From Bruticola sp004554425 (GTDB lineage: Bacteria; Vulcanimicrobiota; Xenobia; Xenobiales; Xenobiaceae): a stretch of 64,000 nucleotides of DNA. Made by a program: the position numbers and the translations under genes. The DNA is taken from contig CATXCY010000005.1 in assembly GCA_958366945.1 (NCBI GenBank), positions 1 through 64,000 of the forward strand, given 5' to 3'. Under the pieces are notes generated by a model. That model did no database searches and was not told the origin of the DNA. It saw nothing but the letters and a program-made list of their open reading frames with translations. Position 1 is the stretch's first letter; each line of letters opens with the position of its first letter. This document shows positions 17,576-25,610 of the stretch, one piece after another.

Positions 17576-18496
17576 TTATAAGTAAGGAATAGGATTAACA
17601 GGATTACCGTTCTTTAACACTTCATAATGACAATGAGGTCCTGTAGAAACTCCAGTACTTCCTACTAATGCTACTTTCTGTCCAGCTTGAACATATTGAC
17701 CATTTTCTACCAATACTTGGGAACAGTGAGCGTAAAGAGTTTTTAAACTATTTCTATGATCAACTTCTACAGCATAACCATAGCCTTGCATCCAGCCGGC
17801 ATAAGTAACTTTTCCTGCTGCTGTAGCGACAATAGGTAAGCCGCTGGGAGCTGCTATATCTAAACCAGAGTGGAAACGAGAATAGCCGTAAACAGGATGA
17901 AAACGACTGCCAAAGTCAGAGGAAATTTCACCACGTACAGGCCACATGGAAGGAACTTTACTCATTACCAAAGCTTTTCTTTCAGCTTCTAAAGATTGAC
18001 GATATTTTTTAGCTTCTGCTTTTAATTTAGTTATGTCAGTATTTCTGTCTGACACTATATCAATTAAACTTTTATATTTAAGCTTTAAATCAAGACTAAT
18101 ATGTCTGACACCAAGACGAGCTCCGCGCAAACTCTTCCTAGAGTTGTTTTTTTTTCCTACGGTTTTATTAATCTTGTTTATGGCATTATCTTGATCTTCT
18201 ATTTGATTACACAGCTCTTCGAAACGATTCTGAGCTAAAGCAATAATTTGCTGATTTTCTCTCTCTTTCAAAGCTAAAGCATTACGATATTGCAAATTAG
18301 ATTTTTCTAGTTCACTTATATGACGATTATAATTATTTACTTTACTTTCATACCAACTATTAATCCCAAAAGCTAAAAAACCAAATACAAAAAGAAATAA
18401 AGAAACGGTTAATAAATTTACTTTGAAATTAACTGAGTGATCTCTAAAAATAAACTTTACAACAAAGCCCTTGCTAATACCGCTCTTGCCAGCCAT
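17576..18496 (-). CDS. M23-family murein endopeptidase with N-terminal membrane anchor and coiled coil
   Basis: 306 aa from the ATG at 18494-18496 (GGAG seven bases upstream). One transmembrane helix near residues 25-45 is followed by a coiled coil (about 50-165). The C-terminal LytM domain then carries the zinc ligands in HSGLDIAAP and HCHYEV, and YAHCSQV. Active-site residues look intact, so it could cut peptidoglycan cross-links in the periplasm, like MepM/EnvC-type proteins. Two exact TGTCWGACA dyads fall inside the coding region (18046 and 18102) and more lie just upstream. Confidence 0.88.
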   Translation of the reverse strand: MAGKSGISKGFVVKFIFRDHSVNFKVNLLTVSLFLFVFGFLAFGINSWYESKVNNYNRHISELEKSNLQYRNALALKERENQQIIALAQNRFEELCNQIEDQDNAINKINKTVGKKNNSRKSLRGARLGVRHISLDLKLKYKSLIDIVSDRNTDITKLKAEAKKYRQSLEAERKALVMSKVPSMWPVRGEISSDFGSRFHPVYGYSRFHSGLDIAAPSGLPIVATAAGKVTYAGWMQGYGYAVEVDHRNSLKTLYAHCSQVLVENGQYVQAGQKVALVGSTGVSTGPHCHYEVLKNGNPVNPIPYL

Positions 18497-18520
18497 ATTA
18501 AAACTCCATATATAAAATTC

Positions 18521-18609
18521 TGACATTATATGATGTCAGACAATATTTCCTTTTACGTCTGACATTATATACCATATATTACTGACATGTCTACAATATA
18601 TGTCAGACA
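18521..18609. repeat. Island of TGTCAG/CTGACA motifs upstream of the M23 gene
   Basis: Five copies of the CTGACA/TGTCAG core lie within 90 bases, two of them as the exact dyad TGTCAGACA (18534-18542 and 18601-18609). The first pair is arranged as an inverted repeat around TTATATGA. It sits between the M23 peptidase start and the SRP RNA gene. It could be a regulator site, a DUS-like element or a terminator; sequence alone does not decide. Confidence 0.6.
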
Positions 18610-18675
18610 ATAAAAAAATATTTGTCAAAAATACTACATTGAATATTTTCTAATGACTTTAAAGTGCTTTAAAAA

Positions 18676-18783
18676 GATCGAAACCTAGGCTAACCACTTC
18701 ACATTGGCGAATCTACTTAAGGCTGCTTGCTTCCGCACCTGACCTGGTTCATAGCTCTCCAATTGAATGGGGCCTAGGTTCCG
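18676..18783 (-). ncRNA. ffs: Signal recognition particle RNA (small bacterial type)
   Basis: Read on the minus strand, the core contains AGGTCAGGTGCGGAAGCAAG followed by CAGCC, the conserved apical loop and asymmetric loop of domain IV that bind Ffh. The flanks close into a long stem (GAACCTAGGC at the 5' end with GCCTAGGTTTC at the 3' end). A short T-run at the 3' edge could terminate it. About 105 nt with no Alu domain, as in the 4.5S type. It lies in a cluster with tRNA-Ser genes and tadA. Confidence 0.88.
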
Positions 18784-18845
18784 AAAAATCAACACAATTC
18801 CTCCAACGGACAAACCATCGAAGGAATTCTGCTAGAAAACTTATA

Positions 18846-18940
18846 TGGCGGAGAGAAAGAGATTCGAACTCTTGAAGCGGGTTTAAGCCCGCTTACACGA
18901 CTTCCAATCGTGCGCTTTCAACCAACTCAGCCATCTCTCC
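18846..18940 (-). tRNA. tRNA-Ser (GGA)
   Basis: The minus-strand sequence begins GGAGAGATGGCTGAGTTGG and ends in CTCTCCGCCA, giving a 7-bp acceptor stem and an encoded CCA. The anticodon loop is TTGGAAG between CACGA and TCGTG, so the anticodon is GGA. The long variable arm (GCGGGCTTAAACCCGC) is typical of class II serine tRNA. The T loop has GTTCGAATC. Confidence 0.95.
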
Positions 18941-19019
18941 GTGCCGTTGTGCGGTAATTTTATAACATATTTTCTAGTGTAATGCAAGAGTATTTTTTAA
19001 AAATATCAAAGATATCACA

Positions 19020-19054
19020 AAAAAAATACCTCCTGCTTTCGCAAGAGGCATCTT
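19020..19054 (-). terminator. Terminator after tRNA-Ser(CGA)
   Basis: On the minus strand, CCTCTTGC-GAAA-GCAGGAGG (one G-T wobble, GNRA-type loop) is followed by TATTTTTTTT. It lies 12 bases past the tRNA 3' end and separates the two serine tRNA genes. Confidence 0.8.
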
Positions 19055-19065
19055 CTATTCACTAA

Positions 19066-19161
19066 TGGCGGAGAGAAAGGGATTCGAACCCCCGAGACGA
19101 GTTTTCGCTCGCCTGCTCGATTTCGAATCGAGTGCATTCAACCGGACTCTGCCATCTCTCC
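19066..19161 (-). tRNA. tRNA-Ser (CGA)
   Basis: Minus strand, starting GGAGAGATGGCAGAGTCCGG and ending CTCTCCGCCA. The anticodon loop TTCGAAA lies between CTCGA and TCGAG, so the anticodon is CGA. A long variable arm (GGCGAGCGAAAACTCGTC) and an encoded CCA are present. The acceptor stem is identical to that of the neighbouring tRNA-Ser(GGA). Confidence 0.95.
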
Positions 19162-19180
19162 AAATTTATAAGCCAAATGA

Positions 19181-19208
19181 TTATTATACAAGAAAAAAGA
19201 TTTGTCAA
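19181..19208 (-). promoter_or_regulatory. Promoter for tRNA-Ser(CGA)
   Basis: On the minus strand a perfect TTGACA (19203-19208) is followed after 16 bases by TAATAA, or after 14 bases by TATAAT, about 20 bases upstream of the tRNA 5' end. This fits a strong sigma-70-type promoter; which -10 is used is uncertain. Confidence 0.6.
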
Positions 19209-19210
19209 TG

Positions 19211-19684
19211 CTAGCGAAGATTTCTTATCTCCGCAGCAAATTTTTTCAACAATTCGCTGCAATTTTCTTGCATAATTCCTCCCCAACATTCTGTTTGCCA
19301 ACTCATACCCGGATAGTCTAAAAGGTTGATAACAGAACCTCCACATCCTTCTCGTTCATTGTAAGCTCCAAAAAAAACTCTACTAAGTTTAGTTTGCAAG
19401 ATAGTTCCAGAGCACATCGGACAAGGTTCCAAAGTTACATAAAGATCACAATTTTCTAAACGCCAATCATTAAGAAAATTACATGCTTCTTTAATGGCAT
19501 TTATTTCAGCATGAGAAAAAATATCTTTATTCTTTTCACGCAAATTATGACCACGTCCAATTATATTTCCATCTTTAACAATTACAGCGCCTACAGGTAT
19601 TTCCATTTCATTTTTAGCTAAGTAAGCTTCTTCTAAAGCTTTTTCCATCCAATATTCTGGAGAATTTATCATCTTATTGTCCAT
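19211..19684 (-). CDS. tadA: tRNA-specific adenosine deaminase TadA
   Basis: 157 aa. The zinc-dependent deaminase motifs are intact: HAEINAI (His ligand and catalytic Glu) and PCPMCSG (two Cys ligands). It converts A34 to inosine in tRNA-Arg(ACG). The N-terminal MEKALEEAYLAKNEMEIPVGAV is typical of TadA. The C-terminal half has several extra cysteines, possibly incidental. It lies between tRNA-Arg and tRNA-Ser genes; tadA next to SRP RNA and tRNA-Ser is a common arrangement. Confidence 0.93.
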   Translation of the reverse strand: MDNKMINSPEYWMEKALEEAYLAKNEMEIPVGAVIVKDGNIIGRGHNLREKNKDIFSHAEINAIKEACNFLNDWRLENCDLYVTLEPCPMCSGTILQTKLSRVFFGAYNEREGCGGSVINLLDYPGMSWQTECWGGIMQENCSELLKKFAAEIRNLR

Positions 19685-19722
19685 TTTAATTTATTCATTG
19701 ATTTTTTTATTTGCAATAAAAA

Positions 19723-19750
19723 AAAGACCGCTAACAAATAGACGGCCTTT
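19723..19750 (-). terminator. Terminator after tRNA-Arg
   Basis: On the minus strand an 8-bp stem, AAAGGCCG with CGGTCTTT (one G-T pair), and a 12-base loop continue into a run of T. It lies just past the tRNA-Arg CCA end. Confidence 0.75.
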
Positions 19751-19752
19751 TG

Positions 19753-19828
19753 TGGTGCGCCGGATAGGGATCGAACCTACAGCCTTCGGCTCCGGAGACC
19801 GACGCTCTATCCATTGAGCTACCAGCGC
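19753..19828 (-). tRNA. tRNA-Arg (CCG)
   Basis: Minus strand, GCGCTGGTAGCTCAATGG at the 5' end and CCGGCGCACCA at the 3' end, with CCA encoded. The anticodon loop CTCCGGA between TCGGT and GCCGA gives anticodon CCG. The T loop contains GTTCGATCC. Length is 76 nt with a short variable loop. Confidence 0.96.
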
Positions 19829-19842
19829 AAAATTTCCCAAAC

Positions 19843-19871
19843 ATTCTAACATTCAAGATTGTATAAATCAA
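19843..19871 (-). promoter_or_regulatory. Promoter for tRNA-Arg(CCG)
   Basis: On the minus strand TTGATT is separated by 17 bases from TAGAAT, and the -10 ends about 15 bases before the tRNA start. It is a good sigma-70-like match. Confidence 0.6.
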
Positions 19872-19913
19872 GAAGTCTGTTTATTTGAGAAAGTCTGGGA
19901 AAAATTGACTCAA

Positions 19914-21035
19914 TTAACGGGTACGAACAGGCATACAAATGTAAATGAAATTCGAATCATTTTCATTTTCTTTTACAGCGATACTACTCTTGTTGTCTTG
20001 AAGTTGAACAACGATTTCTTCGCTTTCTAAAACTCTCAAAACATCTAAGATGTAATTTCCATTGAAAGCAATGTCTAATGGTTCGCCTTGATAAATAGCC
20101 CCAATTTTCTCTTCAGCACTACCCACGCTATTAGTCTCAGAAGTAAGCAAAATAGAATCGTCGCTAAACGAGAATTTTATAACATCGGGAATGTCCTTAT
20201 CTTTGGCCATAATCATCACACGTCTGATAGTAGCCATAAAACTTTCGCGTCCCACCTTACATGTTGACTTAAAAGTTTTGGGAATTACTCTTTCATAGTC
20301 AGGAAAACTGGTATCTAAAAGTTTACAGAAAAAGCTCATATTATCTGAAGCCACAAAAATATGAGTTTTGCTGTAATGAATACTTAAATTTTGTTCTTTA
20401 TCCAAAATTTTAGAAAGTTCACTTAAAGGCTTACCGGGAACGATAATTTGTTGTAATTCGTTATTGGCATTTTCGTAAGGAACGGTTAACTTAGATAATC
20501 TTTTACCGTCTGTAGAAGCGAAGATTATTTCATTAGGTTTAAAAGACATAGAAACACCTAACATAGAGGGTCTAGTCTCATTAGAACTAGCTACTGCTAT
20601 AGTAACTTTATTTATTATAGAGCAAAACTCCTCAGCGGTCATATTTATACTGCTGCAGTTTTGAGGTTTAATACTTTTAGGAAACTCTTCGCTGGGCAAA
20701 GTCATTACTTTGAAAGTAGAAGATTCATTGCTTACAGTAAGTTCTGAGTTTATGTTTGAATCTGTATCTAAGTTGATAAGTCCTTGAGGTAAACTATTTA
20801 CTATATTAGCTATTACTTTAGCTGAGCATGTAGTGCTGCCTTCTTCTCTCAACTCTTCAATAGGTATAATGCAAGTAATCCCTATGTCTAAAGAAGAAGC
20901 TGTCAGTTTAAGTTTGTTATCATTAACTTCGAAAAGTATATGGCCAAGAATAGGTAAAGCTTGTTTGCTCGATATAGCTTTTGATACTTGATCAATTGCA
21001 TTTTTTAGTAAATTTCTTTCACAACTTATGTGCAT
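19914..21035 (-). CDS. dnaN: DNA polymerase III beta clamp
   Basis: 373 aa, the standard length for the sliding clamp. The N-terminal AIDQVSKAISSKQALPILGHILFEV and the C-terminal YICMPVRTR are diagnostic. The three-domain repeat covers the whole length. AAGGAG is present before the ATG. It encodes the ring that tethers polymerase III to DNA and docks partner proteins. It follows dnaA on the minus strand with a 284-base gap that holds a six-copy TAG repeat just upstream of the Shine-Dalgarno. Confidence 0.96.
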   Translation of the reverse strand: MHISCERNLLKNAIDQVSKAISSKQALPILGHILFEVNDNKLKLTASSLDIGITCIIPIEELREEGSTTCSAKVIANIVNSLPQGLINLDTDSNINSELTVSNESSTFKVMTLPSEEFPKSIKPQNCSSINMTAEEFCSIINKVTIAVASSNETRPSMLGVSMSFKPNEIIFASTDGKRLSKLTVPYENANNELQQIIVPGKPLSELSKILDKEQNLSIHYSKTHIFVASDNMSFFCKLLDTSFPDYERVIPKTFKSTCKVGRESFMATIRRVMIMAKDKDIPDVIKFSFSDDSILLTSETNSVGSAEEKIGAIYQGEPLDIAFNGNYILDVLRVLESEEIVVQLQDNKSSIAVKENENDSNFIYICMPVRTR

Positions 21036-21063
21036 TTTCTTATCTCCTTAAATATTTTTAAAT

Positions 21064-21081
21064 TAGTAGTAGTAGTAGTAG
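21064..21081. repeat. Six-copy TAG microsatellite in the dnaN leader
   Basis: TAG is repeated six times in tandem (CTA on the dnaN sense strand), 29-46 bases before the dnaN start. It is short and perfect. Tract-length change would alter leader spacing or a transcription start but not the protein. Confidence 0.85.
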
Positions 21082-21319
21082 GGGCTGTTAATTATGTTGA
21101 TATCCATTGCGACTTCCTTTTTGGTGGCACTTTCTTTCACTTTTTTTGTGTTGAAAAGCCATTGAAAACCGCTTTAACTTTTTCAACTTTTCCGACATTT
21201 ATACTGCTTTGTTTGGCTGTGTAAAGTTGTCAAGCTGATATTAACAGGTAATGCACAGTTATTTTTATCTATTTATAAACAAATGATCAACTGTTTATTA
21301 ACAGCATGTTGATTAATAG

Positions 21320-22792
21320 TTATTTAAGTCTTTCTTTTAGGTTGTTCAGCGGAATTTTGTAAAGCTCGTCGTCCAAATTGGTTTCGACTTTTCTATAAGC
21401 ATGGATTACTGTAGTGTGATCTCGTCCGCCGAATTGAGCTCCTATTTCAGGGTAGCTAGCTCCTGGTACCATTTCTTTGCATAAGTACATGGCTAGTTGC
21501 CTGGGTTTTACGATTCTTTGATCGCGTCTGGAACTTATTAAATCTTTTTCCGAAATTTGAAAATATTCGCACACTACTTTCTTTATTTCGTTGATATCGA
21601 CTTTCTTATCTTTATTGTGATTCAAAAGTTCTTTAAGAGCTTCTTTAGCATTATCTAAAGTCAGATCTTTTTTCATAATGCTACAGTAAGTAATAACGCG
21701 TATCAAAGCTCCTTCGAGTTCACGGATGTTAGAATCGAATTCTGAAGCTATGTAGTTTAGAATGCTATCGTTGATATTTTTATCTAAACTGGCTGCCTTT
21801 TGTCTTAGGATAGCTACTCTAGTATCGAGATCCGGAGGCTGAATATCAGCGATCATGCCCCATTCAAAACGACTGCGCAATCTGCTCATGACTGTGTTCA
21901 TCTGTTTTGGAGGACAATCGCTAGAAATAACTATTTGCCTATTAGAGCGTTTCAGAGCATCTATGGTTTGGAATAATTCTTCTTGAGTACCAGGTTTGCC
22001 GATAATGAAATGTATATCGTCTATTAAAAGAACGTCTACATTACGAAACTTATCGCGAAAACGCTGATTAGTTCCTGAAGCTAGAGATTCCATAAATTCA
22101 TTAGTAAATTGCTCTGCTGATGTATAGAGTACTTTTAAATTAGGGTTGGTTTTTACTATGCTGTTGCCAATGGCGTTAATTAAGTGAGTTTTTCCTAATC
22201 CTACGCCGGAATAGAAGAACAAAGGATTATAAATAACGCCTGGTGACTGAGCTACAGCTTTAGCTGTGGCAGCTGCTATGCTGTTATTGGAACTAGTAAC
22301 GAAGTTTTCAAACAGCAAATTTTCCTGAAGATTGCTGTTCCATTCCGTTTTTTTGCTATCTTTTATAGAAGCCGAAACTTGAATTTCCGCTTTTGGTTCG
22401 GACTTTATTTGGCTTTTTATTTCCTTACTAGTTTCTTTCCTTTTGATTACGGGAGGTAGCTCTGCAATGTCGTTCTTTTTCTCTTCTGCGTTTTCTTTGG
22501 GAAGATTTGGCTTGCTATCATCATTAGTTTCTACTTGACCTATAACAAATTCTATTTTTATAGATTCGCTATTAAAGCAAGCTTTTAGAGAAGCTAATAT
22601 ACGTTCAAGTCTATCTGCTTTTTTCAGAAAATCTCTCATAAACTTATTGGGAGTAACTATTGTTAAGGTATCTCCGTTTAAGTCTTTGGGAGAACATTGC
22701 TCTAAGAAGGTATTTAAAGGGCTTTCCGTTTCGGATAAAAATTCGCGCCATAAAATACTTAGGCACTCAGCCGAAACAGCTTGATTAGCCAT
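21320..22792 (-). CDS. dnaA: Chromosomal replication initiator DnaA
   Basis: 490 aa. Domain I is at 1-90. A variable, Lys/Glu-rich linker follows (about 100-150). The AAA+ domain III has Walker A GVGLGKTH and Walker B LLIDDIHF. Domain IV has the DnaA-box-binding signature GGRDHTTVIHAYRKVE. GGAGG lies six bases before the ATG. It binds the boxes in the region immediately upstream and melts the origin. It is transcribed away from oriC, with dnaN downstream. Confidence 0.97.
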   Translation of the reverse strand: MANQAVSAECLSILWREFLSETESPLNTFLEQCSPKDLNGDTLTIVTPNKFMRDFLKKADRLERILASLKACFNSESIKIEFVIGQVETNDDSKPNLPKENAEEKKNDIAELPPVIKRKETSKEIKSQIKSEPKAEIQVSASIKDSKKTEWNSNLQENLLFENFVTSSNNSIAAATAKAVAQSPGVIYNPLFFYSGVGLGKTHLINAIGNSIVKTNPNLKVLYTSAEQFTNEFMESLASGTNQRFRDKFRNVDVLLIDDIHFIIGKPGTQEELFQTIDALKRSNRQIVISSDCPPKQMNTVMSRLRSRFEWGMIADIQPPDLDTRVAILRQKAASLDKNINDSILNYIASEFDSNIRELEGALIRVITYCSIMKKDLTLDNAKEALKELLNHNKDKKVDINEIKKVVCEYFQISEKDLISSRRDQRIVKPRQLAMYLCKEMVPGASYPEIGAQFGGRDHTTVIHAYRKVETNLDDELYKIPLNNLKERLK

Positions 22793-23388
22793 ACTTATCC
22801 TCCGTTGAAAGTTCAGTCAAGAAAATATGTTTCTTGTTTTAATAAAAAAAACATTGATTTTACTTGGTCTGAGTTTTTATTTCGCAAATATAGTGAAATC
22901 GGCCGTTTGTTTTTAGGCAAATAACGGGCTGTTTTTCTTAGCTGCTTTCTCTCTTCCTTTAGAAAAAAAACAATTTTAATGAACTGTTTTATAGATATTT
23001 TATTAACATTTCCACAAATTAACTTATTAAACTGTGGATAACTAATAAAAAATCTGTATTTTCAGAATTTATTGCATATAACAACATGTTTATAACAACA
23101 AAATTATCAACATTATCAACAAGTTATTAACAAAACAAGTCAGACGTTTGTTAGGTTATCCACAGAGTTGCATAATTTTTTACACAATTTGCCACATATT
23201 CTTTATATAAAAATAACGTCTAATAAAATTATGCACAGTTACTTTCACAAAAATAGTGTTTTTATCTTATATTTAGCAGTTATATAGCGTTTTTGTCTTA
23301 TTTTATATAGTAAAATGTTCTGTTGATAACCTGTGTATATGTTAATTAAAATCACTATTTGGCCCACTTTCTATGCATATAGATTTGT
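22793..23388. other. Chromosomal origin of replication (oriC) with DnaA boxes
   Basis: A gene-free, very AT-rich stretch between divergent dnaA and rpmH. Consensus DnaA boxes TTATCCACA occur at 23156-23164 (+) and 23033-23041 (-). Close variants TTATCAACA lie at 23104-23112 and 23113-23121 (+) and 23321-23329 (-). TTATTAACA is at 23000-23008 and 23124-23132. Together with the adjoining dnaA and the rpmH-rnpA-yidC-mnmE-mnmG-parB series this is the expected oriC context. The unwinding element may be in the A/T tracts at about 23170-23320 or next to dnaA; I cannot fix it by eye. Confidence 0.85.
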
Positions 23389-23417
23389 TTGACAAACTTG
23401 CAAATGAGCATTATACT
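23389..23417 (+). promoter_or_regulatory. Promoter of the rpmH-rnpA-yidD-yidC operon
   Basis: A perfect -35 TTGACA (23389-23394), a 17-base spacer and the -10 TATACT (23412-23417). Transcription would start near 23424, giving rpmH a leader of about 150 bases. It sits at the right border of oriC. Confidence 0.8.
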
Positions 23418-23576
23418 GCTATAGCTCTAGTATTAGGGTTTTTTTAGTGTTCTCTGAAGGCTTGAAAATACAGCAGAGTCACTTTGAAACAGCCGCCGGC
23501 GCAGTTGTCGTGTTTTTGTTAGTTCGGCACAAGGGACGCTTGGAGCGGCTCTGAGTTTTTTGGAGGAATTAAAACA

Positions 23577-23711
23577 ATGAAGCGCACTTTTCAGCCCCAC
23601 CGCAAATACAGAAAGGTAAAGCACGGATTTTTCGCTAGAATGGCCTCTTCTTCCGGTCGTAACGTTTTAGCTCGTCGTCGTGCCAAAGGCCGCAAGCGTA
23701 TCTGCGCCTAA
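23577..23711 (+). CDS. rpmH: Ribosomal protein bL34
   Basis: 44 aa, starting MKRTFQPHRKYRKVKHGF and ending RRRAKGRKRICA, the classic L34 sequence. GGAGG precedes the ATG by nine bases. It is the first gene of the operon rightward from oriC, and rnpA follows after seven bases. Confidence 0.97.
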   Translation: MKRTFQPHRKYRKVKHGFFARMASSSGRNVLARRRAKGRKRICA

Positions 23712-23718
23712 TTAAGGA

Positions 23719-24087
23719 ATGATAACTTTAACCAGGTCGAAAGATTTTGATCGTATTTTTCGGCATGGAAGTTCTGTAAGTTCCTCAGAAGTAGTTATTT
23801 ACGCGCTTAAGCGTTCTAAAGGCAAGTTTTCCCAGCCGCGGGCTGCTTTTTGTGTGAGTAAAAAGTTCGGCAAAGCGGTGGCGCGCAACCGGGTTAAAAG
23901 GCGCCTTAGGGAAGTCTACCGTTTGAACGAAGGAAAGCTGGATACTCAATGGGATGTGATTCTTTTAGCCCGTCAGGGAGCTGCTGTTGTTCAGTTTGCT
24001 CAGCTGGAGAAGAAGTTCCTGAGTCTGTGCCGCAGAGCCGGGATTCTCAAGGAAGTTCCAAGGATCCCGGAAACGGCGAGCCCGTAA
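23719..24087 (+). CDS. rnpA: Ribonuclease P protein component
   Basis: 122 aa. The RNR motif region FGKAVARNRVKRRLREVYR is intact, as are the N-terminal LTRSKDFDRIFRHG and FCVSKKFGKA blocks. It binds the RNase P RNA encoded at 46 kb to mature tRNA 5' ends. An AAGGA directly abuts the ATG, so the spacing is abnormally short and translation may depend on coupling to rpmH. Its 3' end overlaps yidD. Confidence 0.93.
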   Translation: MITLTRSKDFDRIFRHGSSVSSSEVVIYALKRSKGKFSQPRAAFCVSKKFGKAVARNRVKRRLREVYRLNEGKLDTQWDVILLARQGAAVVQFAQLEKKFLSLCRRAGILKEVPRIPETASP

Positions 24088-24305
24088 AAGCGAGTCTTGC
24101 CGCTCGCGGTGCCAACCTTCTTATAAAAGGGTATCAGTTTATATCTCGTTACACTCCCGCTGTATGTCGGTTTCGTCCCACTTGTTCCGAATATACACGT
24201 CAAGCTATTCTTAAATACGGATTTTGGCGTGGCGGTCTCATGGGAGCTTGGAGAATACTGAGATGTAACCCTTTTAATCGCGGCGGTTACGATCCGGTAC
24301 CTTAA
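24027..24305 (+). CDS. yidD: Membrane protein insertion efficiency factor YidD
   Basis: The conserved part LIKGYQFISRYTPAVCRFRPTCSEYT...RCNPFNRGGYDPVP is a textbook YidD. The start is unclear. No ATG, GTG or TTG lies between the rnpA stop and the domain. The closest in-frame start is a GTG at 24027, overlapping rnpA by 61 bases (92 aa); the next useful one is an ATG at 23949. It is an amphipathic peripheral membrane protein thought to assist YidC, which follows after 26 bases. Confidence 0.85.
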   Translation: MPQSRDSQGSSKDPGNGEPVKASLAARGANLLIKGYQFISRYTPAVCRFRPTCSEYTRQAILKYGFWRGGLMGAWRILRCNPFNRGGYDPVP

Positions 24306-24331
24306 ATATCGACTGCGAGAGTATTTAATCG

Positions 24332-25057
24332 ATGATTGATTCCATTGCTAATTTGATGCTTGTTTTGTTGCGAGGCATCGAGAGCGTCACAGGCTCCTAC
24401 GGATTAGCTATTGTCATTTTTGCTGTTATTGTCAGACTTGCTCTTTATCTTCCGACTAAACAACAGTTTCAGTCTATGAAAGAAATGCAAGAAATTCAGC
24501 CTGAATTGCAAAAGTTGCAAGAGCGCTACAAAGATGATCAAGATATGCTACAGCAGAAGCAAATGGAATTCATGCGCAATCATAATGTAAATCCTTTAGC
24601 CGGATGTCTTCCTATGCTGGTTCAGATGCCGATTTTGTTTGCCATCTGGAGAGCCATTATGATGGAGCAGCGTATCTTTGAAAATGCCTACTTCATGTGG
24701 ATTTATCCCGGATCTTTGCAGAATTTATTCCCTGATTATTTAGCTTCTAGTTTAGCCGGTCGCGATCTCCCCATGATCCTTTTTTATGGTCTGACCATGT
24801 ACCTGTCTATGCGACTTACCCCCAATTCTAATGCCCAAGCGGCTGGTCAGCAGAAGCAAATGGCCGTCATTATGACGATTATGTTCTCATGGATGATGTG
24901 GGCTTACAGATGGCCTTGCGCTTTGATTATGTATTGGAGCGTGTTCTCACTTTTAGGTATAGTCCAGCAGGCGGCAATTATGAGATCGTCTCTATCTGGA
25001 AAAACTGCAGTAGCTGCCGAAGGTGCAAGCAAAGAATCAGTTAAAGGCGGCAATTAG
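24332..25057 (+). CDS. yidC: YidC/Oxa1 membrane protein insertase (short form)
   Basis: 241 aa, without the large periplasmic domain of proteobacterial YidC. The conserved YGLAIVIFAVIVRLALYLPTKQQ (with the groove Arg) and NPLAGCLPMLVQMPILFAIW segments are present, with about five TM helices. It inserts membrane proteins, including ATP synthase c subunits, alone or with Sec. It has no N-terminal lipobox. It lies between yidD and jag, as in most bacteria. Confidence 0.93.
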   Translation: MIDSIANLMLVLLRGIESVTGSYGLAIVIFAVIVRLALYLPTKQQFQSMKEMQEIQPELQKLQERYKDDQDMLQQKQMEFMRNHNVNPLAGCLPMLVQMPILFAIWRAIMMEQRIFENAYFMWIYPGSLQNLFPDYLASSLAGRDLPMILFYGLTMYLSMRLTPNSNAQAAGQQKQMAVIMTIMFSWMMWAYRWPCALIMYWSVFSLLGIVQQAAIMRSSLSGKTAVAAEGASKESVKGGN

Positions 25058-25087
25058 TAAAAGGTTCTGTTTTGGGAGGTTTAGCTG

Positions 25088-25597
25088 ATGGCATACGATA
25101 AAGACTACGAAGAAAACAACTTAGAAGTTGCTGATGAATTTGACGAAGATGATGATCCTATAGCCGATATTCTCTATGAAATCGTCACTCGTATGGGATT
25201 TGAAGATGTAGATATTGAGTGGGAAGAGCGCAGCGATCACACCAGATATTTCGTGGAAGGCGAAGGTTTGGGCGTTCTGATCGGTCGCCACGGAGCAACT
25301 TTGGAAGCTTTGCAATATCTCATCGGAGTTATTAACTCTCGCCAAGATTTAGTAGAGCACAAAATTATTATAGATATTGAAGGCTACCGCGAGCGTCGTG
25401 AATGCAGCTTGCGTGCTCAGGCTCACGAAGAGGCTTTGATAGCTGTTCGTGAAGGACAAGAGATTGTACTTGAGCCTATGCCCGCTTGTGATAGACGCAT
25501 TATCCATGTTTGTTTGCACAGTGACCCTACTGTAGAAACTTACTCGGAAGGTGTAGAGCCTGAGCGTTGTGTGGTAATTAAGCCTTTGATTCGATAA
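25088..25597 (+). CDS. jag: Jag/KhpB-type RNA-binding protein (KH-R3H)
   Basis: 169 aa. A KH domain with GLGVLIGRHGATLEALQYL (about 58-76) is followed by an R3H domain (PMPACDRRIIHVCLHSDPTVETYSEG). The N-terminal Jag-N domain found in Firmicutes is missing and replaced by a short acidic leader. It is likely an RNA-binding post-transcriptional regulator in the cytoplasm. GGGAGG lies upstream of the ATG. mnmE starts 13 bases after the stop. Confidence 0.9.
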   Translation: MAYDKDYEENNLEVADEFDEDDDPIADILYEIVTRMGFEDVDIEWEERSDHTRYFVEGEGLGVLIGRHGATLEALQYLIGVINSRQDLVEHKIIIDIEGYRERRECSLRAQAHEEALIAVREGQEIVLEPMPACDRRIIHVCLHSDPTVETYSEGVEPERCVVIKPLIR

Positions 25598-25610
25598 AGG
25601 TTTACAATTA

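Noticed and set aside
23433..23624. A 63-aa minus-strand ORF in front of rpmH
   Set aside because: It overlaps the rpmH leader and coding region antisense, with no ribosome binding site or family resemblance.
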